A model generated the notes under the pieces. That model was not told where the DNA came from, searched no databases, and saw nothing but the letters and a program-made list of their open reading frames with translations. From assembly GCA_002898315.1 (NCBI GenBank), contig BEHV01000005.1, positions 1-64,000 of the forward strand: a stretch of DNA of 64,000 nt. The letters run 5' to 3'. Below are positions 7,867-17,187 of the stretch, one piece after another. Made by a program: the position numbers and the translations under genes. Position 1 is the stretch's first letter, and the number at the start of each line of letters is the position of its first letter. The stretch is from a bacterium HR19. GTDB lineage: Bacteria > Calescibacteriota > Calescibacteriia > Calescibacteriales > Calescibacteriaceae.

Positions 7867-9273
7867 ATGAACGAAAAGAAAACCCTCTTTGAAAAAATAT
7901 GGGACGACCATGTAGTTATACCACCTGAAAAAGAAGGGGAACCATATCTTATCTATATTGACCTCCATCTCATACACGAGGTGACAAGTCCCCAAGCATT
8001 TGAAGGACTGAGAGCAAAAGGAAGAAAAGTCAGGAGACCAGACCTCACATTTGCTGTTGTGGACCACAATGTCCCAACAGATGACCCAAGAGACATCATA
8101 CCAGACCCTACATCTGCTATGCAGATTGAGACACTGAGAAAAAACACAAAAGATTTCGGGATAAAATTTTTTGATATTTTCAGTCCTTTTCAGGGAATAG
8201 TTCATGTCATAGGTCCGCAGCTTGGTCTCACCCAACCAGGAATGACGATAGTTTGTGGAGATAGCCATACTTCAACTCATGGCGCTTTCGGAGCTCTCGC
8301 ATTTGGTATAGGAACAAGTGAGGTTGAGCACGTTCTTGCTACCCAATGCCTATGGCTCTCAAAACCAAAATCTATGAAAATACAAATAAAAGGCAGAAGA
8401 GGAAAACTCATAACATCAAAAGATATAATCCTTTTTATCATAGGTAAAATCGGAACAACAGGGGGAACCGGATATGTTATAGAATATCAAGGAGAAATTG
8501 TGAGAGAAATGAGCGTTGAGGAGAGAATGACACTTTGCAATATGACAATTGAGGGAGGAGCAAGAGCAGGTATAATCGCTCCCGATGAGAAAACATTTGA
8601 ATACCTCGCAGAAAGAATATACTCACCGGAAAGATTTGATAAAGCAGTGGAATACTGGAAAACACTGAAAACAGATGAAGGAGCAAAATTTGATAAAGAG
8701 CTAACATTTGATATAACCGGATTGAAACCTCAGGTGACTTGGGGGACAAAACCTTCACAGGTTGTTGATATAGACAGCAGAGTTCCTGACCCAGATGAAT
8801 TTGAGGATAAGGTGGAGAGGGAACATGCCAGACGAGCTCTTGAATACATGGGATTAAAACCCGGCACAAAAATGAAAGACATAAAAATAGATAGGGTATT
8901 TATAGGTTCTTGTACTAATGCTCGTCTTGAGGACCTTATTTTAGCTTCAAAGATAGTCAAAGGAAGAAAAGTCGCTCCGCATGTCAGAGCTATGGTTGTT
9001 CCCGGTTCGCAGATGGTAAAATATCAAGCGGAAAAATTGGGACTTGATAAGATATTCAAGGAAGCGGGCTTTGAGTGGAGAAACTCTGGTTGCTCAATGT
9101 GTCTTGGAATGAATGCAGATATATTGGCTCCCGGGGAAAGATGTGTTAGCACATCAAACAGAAACTATGAGGGGAGACAGGGAAGAGGAGGAAGGACTCA
9201 TCTTGCAAGTCCTCTGGTTGCTGCTGCGTCTGCGATAGCTGGATTTATTGCTGACCCAAGAGAGTTCTTATAA
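7867..9273 (+). CDS. leuC: 3-Isopropylmalate dehydratase large subunit
   Basis: The aconitase-family large subunit isomerises 2- to 3-isopropylmalate in leucine synthesis, with a LeuD partner that is not in this window. At 468 residues it matches the classical bacterial LeuC length (E. coli 466) rather than the shorter, about 420-residue, thermophile/archaeal LeuC or HacA type. The three [4Fe-4S] ligands are C349 (GSCTNAR), C409 and C412 (SGCSMCLG). Other family motifs are [20 protein letters not shown] near residue 135 and [12 protein letters not shown] near the end. The gene stands alone between divergent flhB and the downstream tRNA-Thr. The start has no clear SD; a TAAATT lies 9 bases upstream. 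Confidence 0.93.
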   Translation: MNEKKTLFEKIWDDHVVIPPEKEGEPYLIYIDLHLIHEVTSPQAFEGLRAKGRKVRRPDLTFAVVDHNVPTDDPRDIIPDPTSAMQIETLRKNTKDFGIKFFDIFSPFQGIVHVIGPQLGLTQPGMTIVCGDSHTSTHGAFGALAFGIGTSEVEHVLATQCLWLSKPKSMKIQIKGRRGKLITSKDIILFIIGKIGTTGGTGYVIEYQGEIVREMSVEERMTLCNMTIEGGARAGIIAPDEKTFEYLAERIYSPERFDKAVEYWKTLKTDEGAKFDKELTFDITGLKPQVTWGTKPSQVVDIDSRVPDPDEFEDKVEREHARRALEYMGLKPGTKMKDIKIDRVFIGSCTNARLEDLILASKIVKGRKVAPHVRAMVVPGSQMVKYQAEKLGLDKIFKEAGFEWRNSGCSMCLGMNADILAPGERCVSTSNRNYEGRQGRGGRTHLASPLVAAASAIAGFIADPREFL

Positions 9274-9323
9274 AAATGTTTTTCAGCTCAGAAAGTTTTA
9301 TTTTTTATTTTTTTGAAGTTTTT

Positions 9324-9395
<72 letters not shown>

Positions 9396-9396
<1 letters not shown>

Positions 9397-10628
9397 CAAA
9401 ATCCCTTACCTAAAACTTCCTTTATTTTCCTATATATCCTATCCAACTCCTGCTCTGCTCTGCTCCTCTTTCTTTCTACATAACCTAAAATCTTCACTCT
9501 ATCAATTCCTTTCTTTATTATGCTTGCAAATTCCCCCGGGGACCGCACGACAAACATAACCCCACTTTCAATAAGCTCATTTTTCTCTTTTATGTTCCAC
9601 AGGTTCTCCCCCACTACCACAGGAAGACCAAAAGATATTGGTTCCAGAACATTATGCCCCCCAAAAGGAAGTATAGTCCCGCCTACAAAAGCAAAACTCG
9701 CATAAGGAAGAACTTTATCTACCATACCATATCCGTCAATGAGAACAATTCTTGATTTTCCTTCGCTTAAAATACTCTTCAGAGTATCATCTGAAATATG
9801 CGTCAAGCTTATAAAATCTATTCCTTTTTCTGTCATGAACTTTTTTATTCCTTCAAAGTTGTGCCGTGGAGCTATAAAAAGAGTGTAATCTTTCAGAATC
9901 TCTTTCGTCTTCAGGAGGAATTCTAACTCTTCTATTCCTCTCAGTGATATTCCCACTATTGCTTTGCTCTTTTGAGCTTTATCTACTGGGAGATTGTGGT
10001 TCTTGATAAATATGAGATTTTTGAGGTCAATAGATGTTTGGACATTCTTGAATCCAGCGTACTTGAACCTTTCTGTGAATTCATCTCCTGCAGAAAATAC
10101 GAAGTCCACATAAGAGAAAATTTCTCTCATCCGAAGTTTCCTGTATAGTTCTGCTGACCTTTTGGAGATTTTCCCGCTTACTATTCCAATATTGCTCCCT
10201 TTATATTTTGCAGAAAGTATGTATCCTGGCCAGATGTCTTTCTCGTAAAATATAAGAAGCTTCAAAGAGTCCGGAATGAACTTTACGAGAACCGAAAAAA
10301 GAGGGGTTGGAATGATATGAACATTCCGAAAAGTTTCAAATGGAGTTTCTGTAAATACCGTGTGAGCTATATGAGGTTTTAAGCCATCGGTGTTCAACTT
10401 CTCTCTTATCAGCTCAGAAAAGATAAGCGAATTTTTCGTCTCTCCAAGAGAAGATGAGTGAATTACTATATCTGCTTTTTCAATCTTTGAGATAGATTTT
10501 GACCTTGCTTGAATCCACCTTTTTATCCTTGGTCTAGAACTTTTATTGAGGTAGCTATAAAGAATATATGTAAGTCCCGAAGGTGCAAATAAAAGATCAT
10601 GAATTATACCTTTCAACAAAATATCCAT
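9396..10628 (-). CDS. waaA: 3-Deoxy-D-manno-octulosonic acid (Kdo) transferase
   Basis: This 410-residue membrane-associated GT30 glycosyltransferase adds Kdo to lipid A precursor at the inner membrane, so the organism should make LPS. The N-terminal domain has SSSLGETKNS; the C-terminal nucleotide-binding domain has the WaaA signature GGTILPFGGHNVLEPISFG. A hydrophobic N-terminus near the start (LFAPSGLTYILYSYL) may anchor it. It follows nusG by 27 bases, taking the place where rplK-rplA normally stand. Its TGA stop overlaps the last base of the convergent tRNA-Thr gene. Confidence 0.9.
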
Positions 10629-10655
10629 CGGTATTTGAAAGAATCCTGAAAATTT

Positions 10656-11297
10656 TTATGTCTCTTTTTCTACGTGTTCTATTTCTGTTTCAACAGGTGT
10701 CTGGCGACCAAAAATAGAAATGAGAATTCTGACCTTTGTTCTATCTTCATTCACCCATTCAACTATTCCACCAAACCCTTTGAGAGGACCAGATTTTATT
10801 CTTACCCTATCACCTATTGATACACTGAAAATTTTTCCAAGCTCACCACCTACCGATTTTGATTTCAAACTCTCGACTTTTTCATAAGTTATCGGAGATG
10901 GAATTCCTCTCTCTCCTATAAGGGCAACAACATTTGGGATTTTCTTTATCTTATCCCAGAGGAGTTCATCAAGTTCCATTTTCGCATAAACATAGCCAGA
11001 AATAACCTTCCTTTTTTTTACGATTTCTTTTTCTCCTTCCTTTGTTTTTCTCTTAACCTTGACATCTTCCTCTGGAACAAACACCTCTTTTATTCTTGGG
11101 TCTTGTTTCATAAGTTTTTCCATTTCTGTTTTAACGAAATCCTCTTTTCCGCTTCTTACTCTTATCACCCACCACTTAGCTTTTTCTTCTTCTGGTGAAG
11201 ATGTTTGAGTTACCTCAGTGCTCTTTTCTTCAATTAATTTCTCGCTCTCCGACTTTTGGTTTTTACCGTTAGTGAATTCATCTATTTCTGACATCAT
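10656..11297 (-). CDS. nusG: Transcription termination/antitermination factor NusG
   Basis: The NGN domain begins at KAKWWVIRVRSGKEDFVKTEME (about residue 39) and runs to about 150. It is followed by a KOW domain, IGDRVRIKSGPLKGFGGIVE, near the C-terminus. NusG binds RNA polymerase and couples it to Rho or the ribosome. The 213 residues include a 38-residue Glu/Ser/Lys-rich N-terminal extension that E. coli NusG (181) lacks, plus a charged insert around KRKTKEGEKEIVKK. The gene follows secE by 31 bases, the conserved order. The next gene is waaA rather than rplK. Confidence 0.95.
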   Translation of the reverse strand: MMSEIDEFTNGKNQKSESEKLIEEKSTEVTQTSSPEEEKAKWWVIRVRSGKEDFVKTEMEKLMKQDPRIKEVFVPEEDVKVKRKTKEGEKEIVKKRKVISGYVYAKMELDELLWDKIKKIPNVVALIGERGIPSPITYEKVESLKSKSVGGELGKIFSVSIGDRVRIKSGPLKGFGGIVEWVNEDRTKVRILISIFGRQTPVETEIEHVEKET

Positions 11298-11328
11298 ACT
11301 TTCTTACCTTCCTTTCTTCATTCAAAAA

Positions 11329-11508
11329 TCAGAATATCAGTTTGAAAATCCTTGAAAACACAAAGTCAATCACTCCAATAATTGCAGAAACAATAAATAC
11401 CATCGCGATAACCGAAAGAGTGGTTGCTCTCACTATATCAATTTTTGGGAATTCAACTTTCTTCAGCTCGCCTACTGATTCGCTCACGAACTTAGTTATC
11501 TTTTCCAT
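11329..11508 (-). CDS. secE: Preprotein translocase subunit SecE
   Basis: This 59-residue single-span subunit of the SecYEG channel begins MEKITKFVSESVGELKKVEF. That is the amphipathic cytoplasmic helix with the conserved E-L-K-K-V-x-[FW]-P pattern, followed by the membrane helix (VIAMVFIVSAIIGVIDFVF). Length is typical of short bacterial SecE. Position between tRNA-Trp and nusG is the standard one, which confirms the call despite the small size. Confidence 0.93.
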   Translation of the reverse strand: MEKITKFVSESVGELKKVEFPKIDIVRATTLSVIAMVFIVSAIIGVIDFVFSRIFKLIF

Positions 11509-11530
11509 AATTAAATTGAACTTATACGGG

Positions 11531-11603
11531 TAGGTCCGGCAGGACTCGAACCTGCAACCTTCGGATTTGGAATCCGATGCTCTACCTGTTGAGCTACGGA
11601 CCT
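11531..11603 (-). tRNA. tRNA-Trp (anticodon CCA)
   Basis: The cloverleaf is complete: acceptor AGGTCCG/CGGACCT, D stem GCTC/GAGC, anticodon stem TCGGA/TCCGA with loop TTCCAAA, T stem GCAGG/CCTGC. It stands between rpmG and secE as in many bacteria. The base after the acceptor stem is A, so the discriminator is A73 and not the G73 usual in bacterial tRNA-Trp. The encoded 3' bases are ACCC, so CCA must be added. Confidence 0.95.
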
Positions 11604-11657
11604 ACCTCACCAATCTTGATATTAATAATTTTTTCAAACTTTCTTTTATTTTTTGAT

Positions 11658-11810
11658 TTATTTAACTTCCTTGTGGATAGTATGTTTTCTACACCACTTA
11701 CAGTATTTCCTGACCTGTAATTTCTCTTTCTTCTTTCTTGTGTTTTTTGTTGTTGAGTAATTTCTCCTCTGACACTCTGAACATTCAAGTTCTATCGGTT
11801 CTCTTTCCAT
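11658..11810 (-). CDS. rpmG: 50S ribosomal protein L33 (zinc-ribbon type)
   Basis: The 50-residue product begins MEREPIELECSECQRRNYST and ends CKWCRKHTIHKEVK. Cysteines 10, 13, 37 and 40 form the two CxxC knuckles of the zinc-binding (C+) L33 form. The pattern NYSTTKNTRKKKEKLQVRKYC is diagnostic of L33. The gene lies 25 bases after tuf and before tRNA-Trp, the usual tuf-rpmG-trnW-secE-nusG order. Confidence 0.95.
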   Translation of the reverse strand: MEREPIELECSECQRRNYSTTKNTRKKKEKLQVRKYCKWCRKHTIHKEVK

Positions 11811-11835
11811 AGCTTATTTACCAAGTTACTTGAAG

Positions 11836-13038
11836 TTATTCAATAATTTCGGTCACAACTCCGGCACCTACTGTTCTTCCTCCCTCTCTTATAGCGAACC
11901 TCATTCCTTTTTCTATGGCAACATATTCTATAAGCTCAATAGTCAGGTTCACATTGTCTCCCGGCATAACCATTTCAACTCCTTCTGGCAGTATTATCTC
12001 TCCGGTGACATCAGCGGTTCTTATATAAAACTGAGGTTTGTAGTGTGAGTAAAACGGAGTGTGTCTTCCTCCCTCTTCTTTTGTGAGGACATAAACTTCT
12101 GCTTTGAATTTCTTGTGTGGTTTGATAGTTCCGGGTTTTGCGACGACCTGCCCCCTCCAGACCTCTTCTTTTGATACACCTCTCAGAAGTATTCCTACAT
12201 TATCACCCGGGAGAGCTTCATCAAGGATTTTCCTGAACATTTCAATAGATACCGCAACTGTTTTTATGGGTCTATCTGAACCACCTATTATTTCTACTTC
12301 TTCTCCTGGTTTGAGGACTCCTCTTTCTACTCTTCCTGTCACAACCGTTCCTCTACCTTGAATCAGGAAAACATCTTCTATGGGCATAAGGAATGGTTTA
12401 TCTACATCTCTTATGGGTTCTTCTATATACGAATCAACGGCATCGAGAAGTTCCCATATTTTTCCGCACCATTGGCATTCTCTTTTTCCGCATCCACATT
12501 GGACTGCTTTGAGAGCGCTTCCTTTGATAACGGGTACTTCGTCTCCGGGGTATCCATATTTTGAGAGTAAATCTCTGACCTCAGCTTCAACGAGGTCAAC
12601 TATTTCAGGGTCATCAACATCGTCTATCTTATTTATGAAGACAACGATTTTTTTGACATTAACCTGTCTTGAAAGGAGTATATGTTCTCTTGTTTGAGGC
12701 ATTGCTCCATCTGTGGCTGAAACAACGAGTATTGCACCATCCATCTGAGCTGCTCCTGTTATCATGTTTTTTACATAGTCGGCATGCCCTGGGCAGTCAA
12801 TATGAGCGTAATGTCTTTTTTCGGTCTCGTATTCAATATGAGATATGTTTATGGTCAGCCCTCTTGCTTTTTCTTCGGGAGCTTTGTCTATTGCTTCATA
12901 AGGCAGGTACTGAGCTAACCCGTGCTGAGATAGAACCCTTGTTATGGCAGAAGAAAGAGTAGTTTTCCCGTGGTCTACATGCCCTATTGTTCCTACATTT
13001 ACGTGAGGTTTCTTCCTTTCAAACTTAGGTTTTGCCAT
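11836..13038 (-). CDS. tuf: Translation elongation factor EF-Tu
   Basis: This GTPase delivers aminoacyl-tRNA to the ribosome. G1 is GHVDHGKTT (residues 19-27), the switch I/G2 region has [11 protein letters not shown]3 is DCPGH (81-85), G4 is NKID (136-139) and G5 is GSALK. Domains 2 and 3 follow normally, and the protein ends [10 protein letters not shown]. At 400 residues it is near the usual 394-406. An oddity is a cysteine cluster, C181-G-C183-x4-C188-x2-C191, where many EF-Tu proteins have a short acidic loop. A very strong AAGGAGG precedes the ATG, fitting high expression. It heads tuf-rpmG-tRNA-Trp-secE-nusG. Confidence 0.97.
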   Translation of the reverse strand: MAKPKFERKKPHVNVGTIGHVDHGKTTLSSAITRVLSQHGLAQYLPYEAIDKAPEEKARGLTINISHIEYETEKRHYAHIDCPGHADYVKNMITGAAQMDGAILVVSATDGAMPQTREHILLSRQVNVKKIVVFINKIDDVDDPEIVDLVEAEVRDLLSKYGYPGDEVPVIKGSALKAVQCGCGKRECQWCGKIWELLDAVDSYIEEPIRDVDKPFLMPIEDVFLIQGRGTVVTGRVERGVLKPGEEVEIIGGSDRPIKTVAVSIEMFRKILDEALPGDNVGILLRGVSKEEVWRGQVVAKPGTIKPHKKFKAEVYVLTKEEGGRHTPFYSHYKPQFYIRTADVTGEIILPEGVEMVMPGDNVNLTIELIEYVAIEKGMRFAIREGGRTVGAGVVTEIIE

Positions 13039-13238
13039 AATGCTTTACCTCCTTTTTATTTTGCCATGATAAAAAAATTAATCTCTAAAACCTTTCATAC
13101 AAAAAAATAAAAATGCTCAATAAATAAAAGTGATTTGCTAAATAAGAACAACATAATAATAAAAACCCGAAATCGTATCTAAAATTCAGGAAATTTCACT
13201 TTTCACATAAAAGATAGGGGAGAAAAATTCTCGGCTTT

Positions 13239-13628
13239 TTATTCTATACCTTTTAACCTAAGCAGATTTCCTACCTTTGATAAAAACATGTCTATTTTTA
13301 CCGGTTTGGTAAAATAGAGGTCTGCTCCTGCCTCAAAGGCGATCTGCATATCTTTCTCTCCCGCCTCAGTAGAAACGATTACAACAGGTGAATCTTTATA
13401 CCTTGCAGTCTTTCTCAACCTTCTCACAAACGATATTCCATCAAGACCTGGCATGTTTATATCAACAACAAAGAGTTTCACATCGTGCTCCAGTGATTTT
13501 TCTATCGCATCTATTCCATCTACCGCTTCTACTGGCTCAAAGCCAAGCTTCCTCACCATGTTTGAAATTATCTTCCTCACTATCTCCGAATCATCTACAA
13601 CAAGTGCTATTTTTTTGTTCCCCTCCAT
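13239..13628 (-). CDS. Single-domain response regulator (CheY-like)
   Basis: The 129-residue receiver domain has the acidic pair D12-D13, phosphoacceptor D56 (FVVDINMPGLDG), the Ser/Thr switch at S86-T87, and K108 in FTKPV. There is no output domain, so it acts by protein-protein contact, as CheY does at the flagellar motor or as a relay in a phosphorelay. No cognate kinase is adjacent; a soluble histidine kinase (25834) and an MCP (62511) are elsewhere in the window. The 200-bp gap between it and tuf holds no gene. Confidence 0.9.
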   Translation of the reverse strand: MEGNKKIALVVDDSEIVRKIISNMVRKLGFEPVEAVDGIDAIEKSLEHDVKLFVVDINMPGLDGISFVRRLRKTARYKDSPVVIVSTEAGEKDMQIAFEAGADLYFTKPVKIDMFLSKVGNLLRLKGIE

Positions 13629-13766
13629 AGTTTCTATTTTTCGGAAATAAAAAAATTTTAAGAAGAAAAAAACAAAGGCAACTACAATAAATTTTAATCA
13701 AAGATCATAAAAAATTATGATTGATGAAAAATCACCTGAAAGATAAAAATAGAGAGCAATAAAATT

Positions 13767-13772
13767 TAAAAT
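13767..13772 (+). promoter_or_regulatory. TAAAAT box, likely -10 of leaderless ugd mRNA
   Basis: TAAAAT is followed by eight bases and the ATG of ugd, with no SD between. A matching -35 hexamer is not evident. Confidence 0.45.
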
Positions 13773-13780
13773 CTCAAAAT

Positions 13781-15097
13781 ATGGGGAAGAAAAAGTTCAA
13801 GATTGGAGTTGTCGGGGCTGGATATGTGGGACTCGTGACATCATCATGTCTTGCTGAACTCGGACACAATGTGATATGCTATGATAAAGATAAAGAAAAA
13901 ATAAGAGAACTCAACAAAGGGAAAAGTCCAATATATGAGCCGGGATTAGAAGAACTGATAAAAAATAATCTTGGGAGAAAACTTAATTTCACCGATAGAG
14001 CAGAAGATATATATCCGGAAAGCGAAGTTATTTTCATATGCGTTGGAACTCCTTCTTCGCAAGATGGAAAGCCCGATATGTCTTATGTTGAAACATGCGC
14101 TATTGAACTTGCAAAATTTATTACCGACTATAAACTCGTTGTGGAAAAAAGCACAGTCCCGATAAGAACAGCGGAGTGGATAGAAAGAACGATAAAACTT
14201 TACAACCCAAAAGCGAATTTTGATGTCGCGTCTAATCCGGAGTTTTTACGCGAAGGTTCCGGAATACACGACTTTTTTCAACCCGATAGAATAGTCATAG
14301 GAGTAAATTCTGAGAAGGCAAAAGAAATACTGCTTCAGATATACAACGATGATGATTTCAAGTGTCCAAAACTCATAACAGATGTGAAAACCGCAGAGGC
14401 AATAAAGCATGCTTCAAACTCTTTTTTAGCTCTCAAAATCTCATACATAAATATGGTTGCAGATTTTTGCGAGAAGGCAGGGATAGACGTAGATCTGGTA
14501 GCAGAAGGTATGGGACTTGACAAAAGGATAGGAAGAAGTTTCCTGAAAGCGGGATTAGGATGGGGGGGAAGTTGCTTCCCAAAAGATGTCAAGGCGTTCG
14601 TAAAAATGGCAGAAGACCTGCAAGTTGATTTCTCAATACTCAAAGAAGCATACAGAGTCAATGAAAGAAGAATAGAGGTTTTCATAAAGAAGGTGAAAGA
14701 TGCTCTCTGGGTCATAAAGGGAAAAAGGATTGCTGTATGGGGGCTTTCTTTCAAGCCGAACACCGATGATATAAGAGAGTCACCCGCACTCAAAATAATT
14801 CCCTTACTTCTCAACGATGGTGCATTCCTTTCTTTGTATGACCCGAAAGCTATGGAAAACGCAAAAAAAATCTTCCCCCCATCAGATAAAGTCCACTATG
14901 CTAACTCCCTTGAGGAATCTGTAATAGGTGCCCACGCTCTCGCAATAATAACAGATTGGGATGAATTCAAAAATGCAGACCTCAACAGAATAAAAGACCT
15001 TATGCTAACTCACATAATAATTGATGGAAGAAATATCTTTGACCCGAAAAAAGTGAGAGAAATGGGATTTTTATACTACCCTATGGGAAAGCCATAA
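13781..15097 (+). CDS. ugd: UDP-glucose 6-dehydrogenase
   Basis: The enzyme oxidises UDP-glucose twice to UDP-glucuronate for surface polysaccharide or LPS. It has the N-terminal NAD motif GAGYVG, the central domain, and the catalytic cysteine C265 in GWGGSCFPKD, then the UDP-binding C-terminal domain with WGLSFKPNTDDIRESPA. The length of 438 residues is typical for the bacterial form. UDP-mannose/ManNAc dehydrogenases share the fold, but the SNPEFLREG and GGSCFPKD motifs fit Ugd best. It stands alone between cheY (divergent) and tRNA-Arg. Other cell-surface genes in the window are waaA, the heptosyltransferase and the Wzc-like kinase. Confidence 0.93.
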   Translation: MGKKKFKIGVVGAGYVGLVTSSCLAELGHNVICYDKDKEKIRELNKGKSPIYEPGLEELIKNNLGRKLNFTDRAEDIYPESEVIFICVGTPSSQDGKPDMSYVETCAIELAKFITDYKLVVEKSTVPIRTAEWIERTIKLYNPKANFDVASNPEFLREGSGIHDFFQPDRIVIGVNSEKAKEILLQIYNDDDFKCPKLITDVKTAEAIKHASNSFLALKISYINMVADFCEKAGIDVDLVAEGMGLDKRIGRSFLKAGLGWGGSCFPKDVKAFVKMAEDLQVDFSILKEAYRVNERRIEVFIKKVKDALWVIKGKRIAVWGLSFKPNTDDIRESPALKIIPLLLNDGAFLSLYDPKAMENAKKIFPPSDKVHYANSLEESVIGAHALAIITDWDEFKNADLNRIKDLMLTHIIIDGRNIFDPKKVREMGFLYYPMGKP

Positions 15098-15112
15098 ATT
15101 TTTACGATTTAT

Positions 15113-15187
15113 GTGCCTGTAGTTCAGAGGAAGAACGCCGGACTCCGGATCCGGAGGTCGCGGGTTCAAGTCCCGCCAGGCACGCCA
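15113..15187 (+). tRNA. tRNA-Arg (anticodon CCG), CCA encoded
   Basis: Acceptor GTGCCTG/CAGGCAC, D stem GTTC/GAAC, anticodon stem CCGGA/TCCGG with loop CTCCGGA, T stem GCGGG/CCCGC and discriminator G, followed by an encoded CCA. The anticodon reads CGG, a rare codon in this AGA/AGG-dominated sequence. The HMG-CoA lyase start codon is only 11 bases downstream. Confidence 0.95.
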
Positions 15188-15198
15188 AAAATGTCTGG

Positions 15199-16104
15199 AT
15201 GGAACAAGAAAAACAAATCAAAATCGTAGAAGTATCACCAAGAGACGGACTTCAAAACGAAAAAGAAATACTTCCACCAGAGAAGAAAAAAGAACTCATA
15301 GAATCACTCTGTGAAACTGGGGTTGATGAAATAGAGGTTGGTTCTTTTGTCTCTCCAAAAGCAGTCCCTCAGATGAAAGATACAGATAACCTCCTGCTTA
15401 TGATAAACAAAAAAAACGGAGTGAAATTTTCTGTCCTGATACCAAATATGAAAGGATTTGAAAGGATGATGAACATACCCGAGTCAAAAAGACCGGAAAA
15501 AATAGCGGTATTCACAGCAGCATCAGATACATTCAACCTGAAAAACATAAACGCAACAGTAGAAGATTCTTTTAAAATTATAAAACCAGTTATAGAGGAG
15601 GCGAAAAAACTTAAATTTGAGGTGAGAGCTTATATTTCAACTGCATTCTGGTGTCCCTTTGAAGGAAAGGTAAAGCCAGAAAAAGTCATATATGTAGCAG
15701 AAAAATTATTTGAGCTCGGAGTAGATGAGGTTTCTGTTGGAGATACGATAGGCAGGGCTTCTCCGAAAGATGTCTCCGAACTTCTTTCTCTGCTCTTGAA
15801 GAAGATCAGCCGAGATAAAATAGCTCTTCACTTCCATAACACATACGGAATGGCTGTTTTGAACTCTTTCATATCATTCAGAGATTTTGGAATAAGAACT
15901 TTTGATAGTTCTGCTGGGGGACTTGGCGGATGTCCATTCGCTCCCGGAGCTTCCGGGAATGTCGCAACAGAAGACCTCATCTTTATGTTTGAAAACTCGG
16001 GAGTAAAAACAGGGGTTGATTTCAAAAAGGTCATGTCAGCTGTTTTAAAGCTTGAAATTCCTCTGAGATCCTCACTCTCAAAAATCCAAAAAATAATTGA
16101 GTAA
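15199..16104 (+). CDS. Hydroxymethylglutaryl-CoA lyase
   Basis: The DRE-TIM-family enzyme cleaves HMG-CoA to acetyl-CoA and acetoacetate, the last step of leucine breakdown. Here SPRDGLQNE (residues 13-21) supplies the metal-binding Asp and catalytic Arg, and GGLGGCPFAPGASGN (about 243-257) holds the catalytic cysteine loop. HFHNTYG is the metal-binding His pair. At 301 residues it matches bacterial MvaB/YngG. The ATG lies 11 bases after the encoded CCA of tRNA-Arg with only a weak SD, so it may be read from a tRNA-containing transcript. An M20 hydrolase gene starts one base after its stop. Confidence 0.92.
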   Translation: MEQEKQIKIVEVSPRDGLQNEKEILPPEKKKELIESLCETGVDEIEVGSFVSPKAVPQMKDTDNLLLMINKKNGVKFSVLIPNMKGFERMMNIPESKRPEKIAVFTAASDTFNLKNINATVEDSFKIIKPVIEEAKKLKFEVRAYISTAFWCPFEGKVKPEKVIYVAEKLFELGVDEVSVGDTIGRASPKDVSELLSLLLKKISRDKIALHFHNTYGMAVLNSFISFRDFGIRTFDSSAGGLGGCPFAPGASGNVATEDLIFMFENSGVKTGVDFKKVMSAVLKLEIPLRSSLSKIQKIIE

Positions 16105-16105
16105 G

Positions 16106-17185
16106 ATGATAGACGAGAGAGAAATAAAATCCCTTCTCAAAAAGCTCATAAGAATAAGGAGTGTATCGGGTCATGAAGGAGATATTTTAAAATTCATCAA
16201 CTCTATTCTCTCTGACATCGGTTATAATACTGCAAAGATTTTCATTGAGAAAGGAAAAAGAGAACGATATAATCTTGTATGTGGAGATGGAGAGGTAGGA
16301 ATATGCGCGCATGTTGACACTGTACCAGAACTCGGAATGAAAAACGCTTTTTCACCATACGAAAAAAATGGTATAATATACGGGCGAGGAAGCTCAGATA
16401 ACAAAGGTTCAATCGCTGGACTCATATTATCTTTATATCACTACAAAAAGGTCGCAAAAAAGCTCCCAAAATTGTTTATCGCATTTACAGTAGATGAAGA
16501 AGAGTGGACTGCGGACGGAGCAAAAAAGCTGATAGAGCATCTTGACGGTCTGAAAGAGATGATAGTGCTTGAACCCACAGACCTCAAAATATGCACAGAA
16601 CAAGAAGGTTCTTTTGAGTTTGAATTAGAGGTTGAAGCCAATCTCTCTGCACACGCTTCATTTTTTGAAAAATACCATAACCCAATAAAAATACTCTTTC
16701 ATGCGATTGAGAAAATAGAAAAAGATTTGAAGAGAAAAACTAACATTCTGGAAATAAGCGGAGGGTGGAGATACTACGCTGTTCCAAAAAACGCAAAGTC
16801 CCTCGTTGAAATAAAAATGAAAAAAGGAGAAAAAAAAGAGTGGATTGAAAACAGAATAAAAGAGATGATAAAATCTGAATCAAAAAAATTTGAAAATACC
16901 AGAATAAACTTCAAAATCATAGATATTGAAGAATACTTAATCTTCAAAAAGGGAAAACTTGTAGAGAGATTAGAAAAAGCTTTTCGTAAAGAAGGATTAG
17001 CTCCCGCGTTCGGAGTTATGACTTCGTGGACCGAAGCTGCAGAGTTCCACAAGGCAGGTATTGAGTGTGTTGTGTTCGGTCCAGGAAACCTTGAACACTC
17101 ACATACAGATAAAGAACACATAAAAATAAAAGATATAAAGACATTCTCAGAAATTCTCCTCAACCTTTTTGTGCTTTACCTTTGA
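16106..17185 (+). CDS. M20-family zinc deacylase/peptidase, LysK/ArgE-like
   Basis: This 359-residue M20 amidohydrolase has the two-metal site: HVDTVPE, GRGSSDNKG (metal-bridging Asp), DEEEWTADGA (catalytic Glu pair), and HTDKEHIKI (C-terminal His). The short length and the absence of a large lid insertion resemble LysK of the LysW-carrier lysine pathway or ArgE/DapE-like enzymes. LysK is a guess because no lysW, lysX or lysZ gene is nearby. The ATG at 16106 is taken because it falls one base after the HMG-CoA lyase stop; an upstream TTG would overlap that gene. Translational coupling is likely. The link to HMG-CoA lyase chemistry is not obvious. Confidence 0.75.
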   Translation: MIDEREIKSLLKKLIRIRSVSGHEGDILKFINSILSDIGYNTAKIFIEKGKRERYNLVCGDGEVGICAHVDTVPELGMKNAFSPYEKNGIIYGRGSSDNKGSIAGLILSLYHYKKVAKKLPKLFIAFTVDEEEWTADGAKKLIEHLDGLKEMIVLEPTDLKICTEQEGSFEFELEVEANLSAHASFFEKYHNPIKILFHAIEKIEKDLKRKTNILEISGGWRYYAVPKNAKSLVEIKMKKGEKKEWIENRIKEMIKSESKKFENTRINFKIIDIEEYLIFKKGKLVERLEKAFRKEGLAPAFGVMTSWTEAAEFHKAGIECVVFGPGNLEHSHTDKEHIKIKDIKTFSEILLNLFVLYL

Positions 17186-17187
17186 AA

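Noticed and set aside
13206-13240. Short inverted repeat GAGAA/TTCTC between cheY and tuf as a terminator
   Set aside because: Only 5 bp with no following T-run in the cheY direction; too weak to call.
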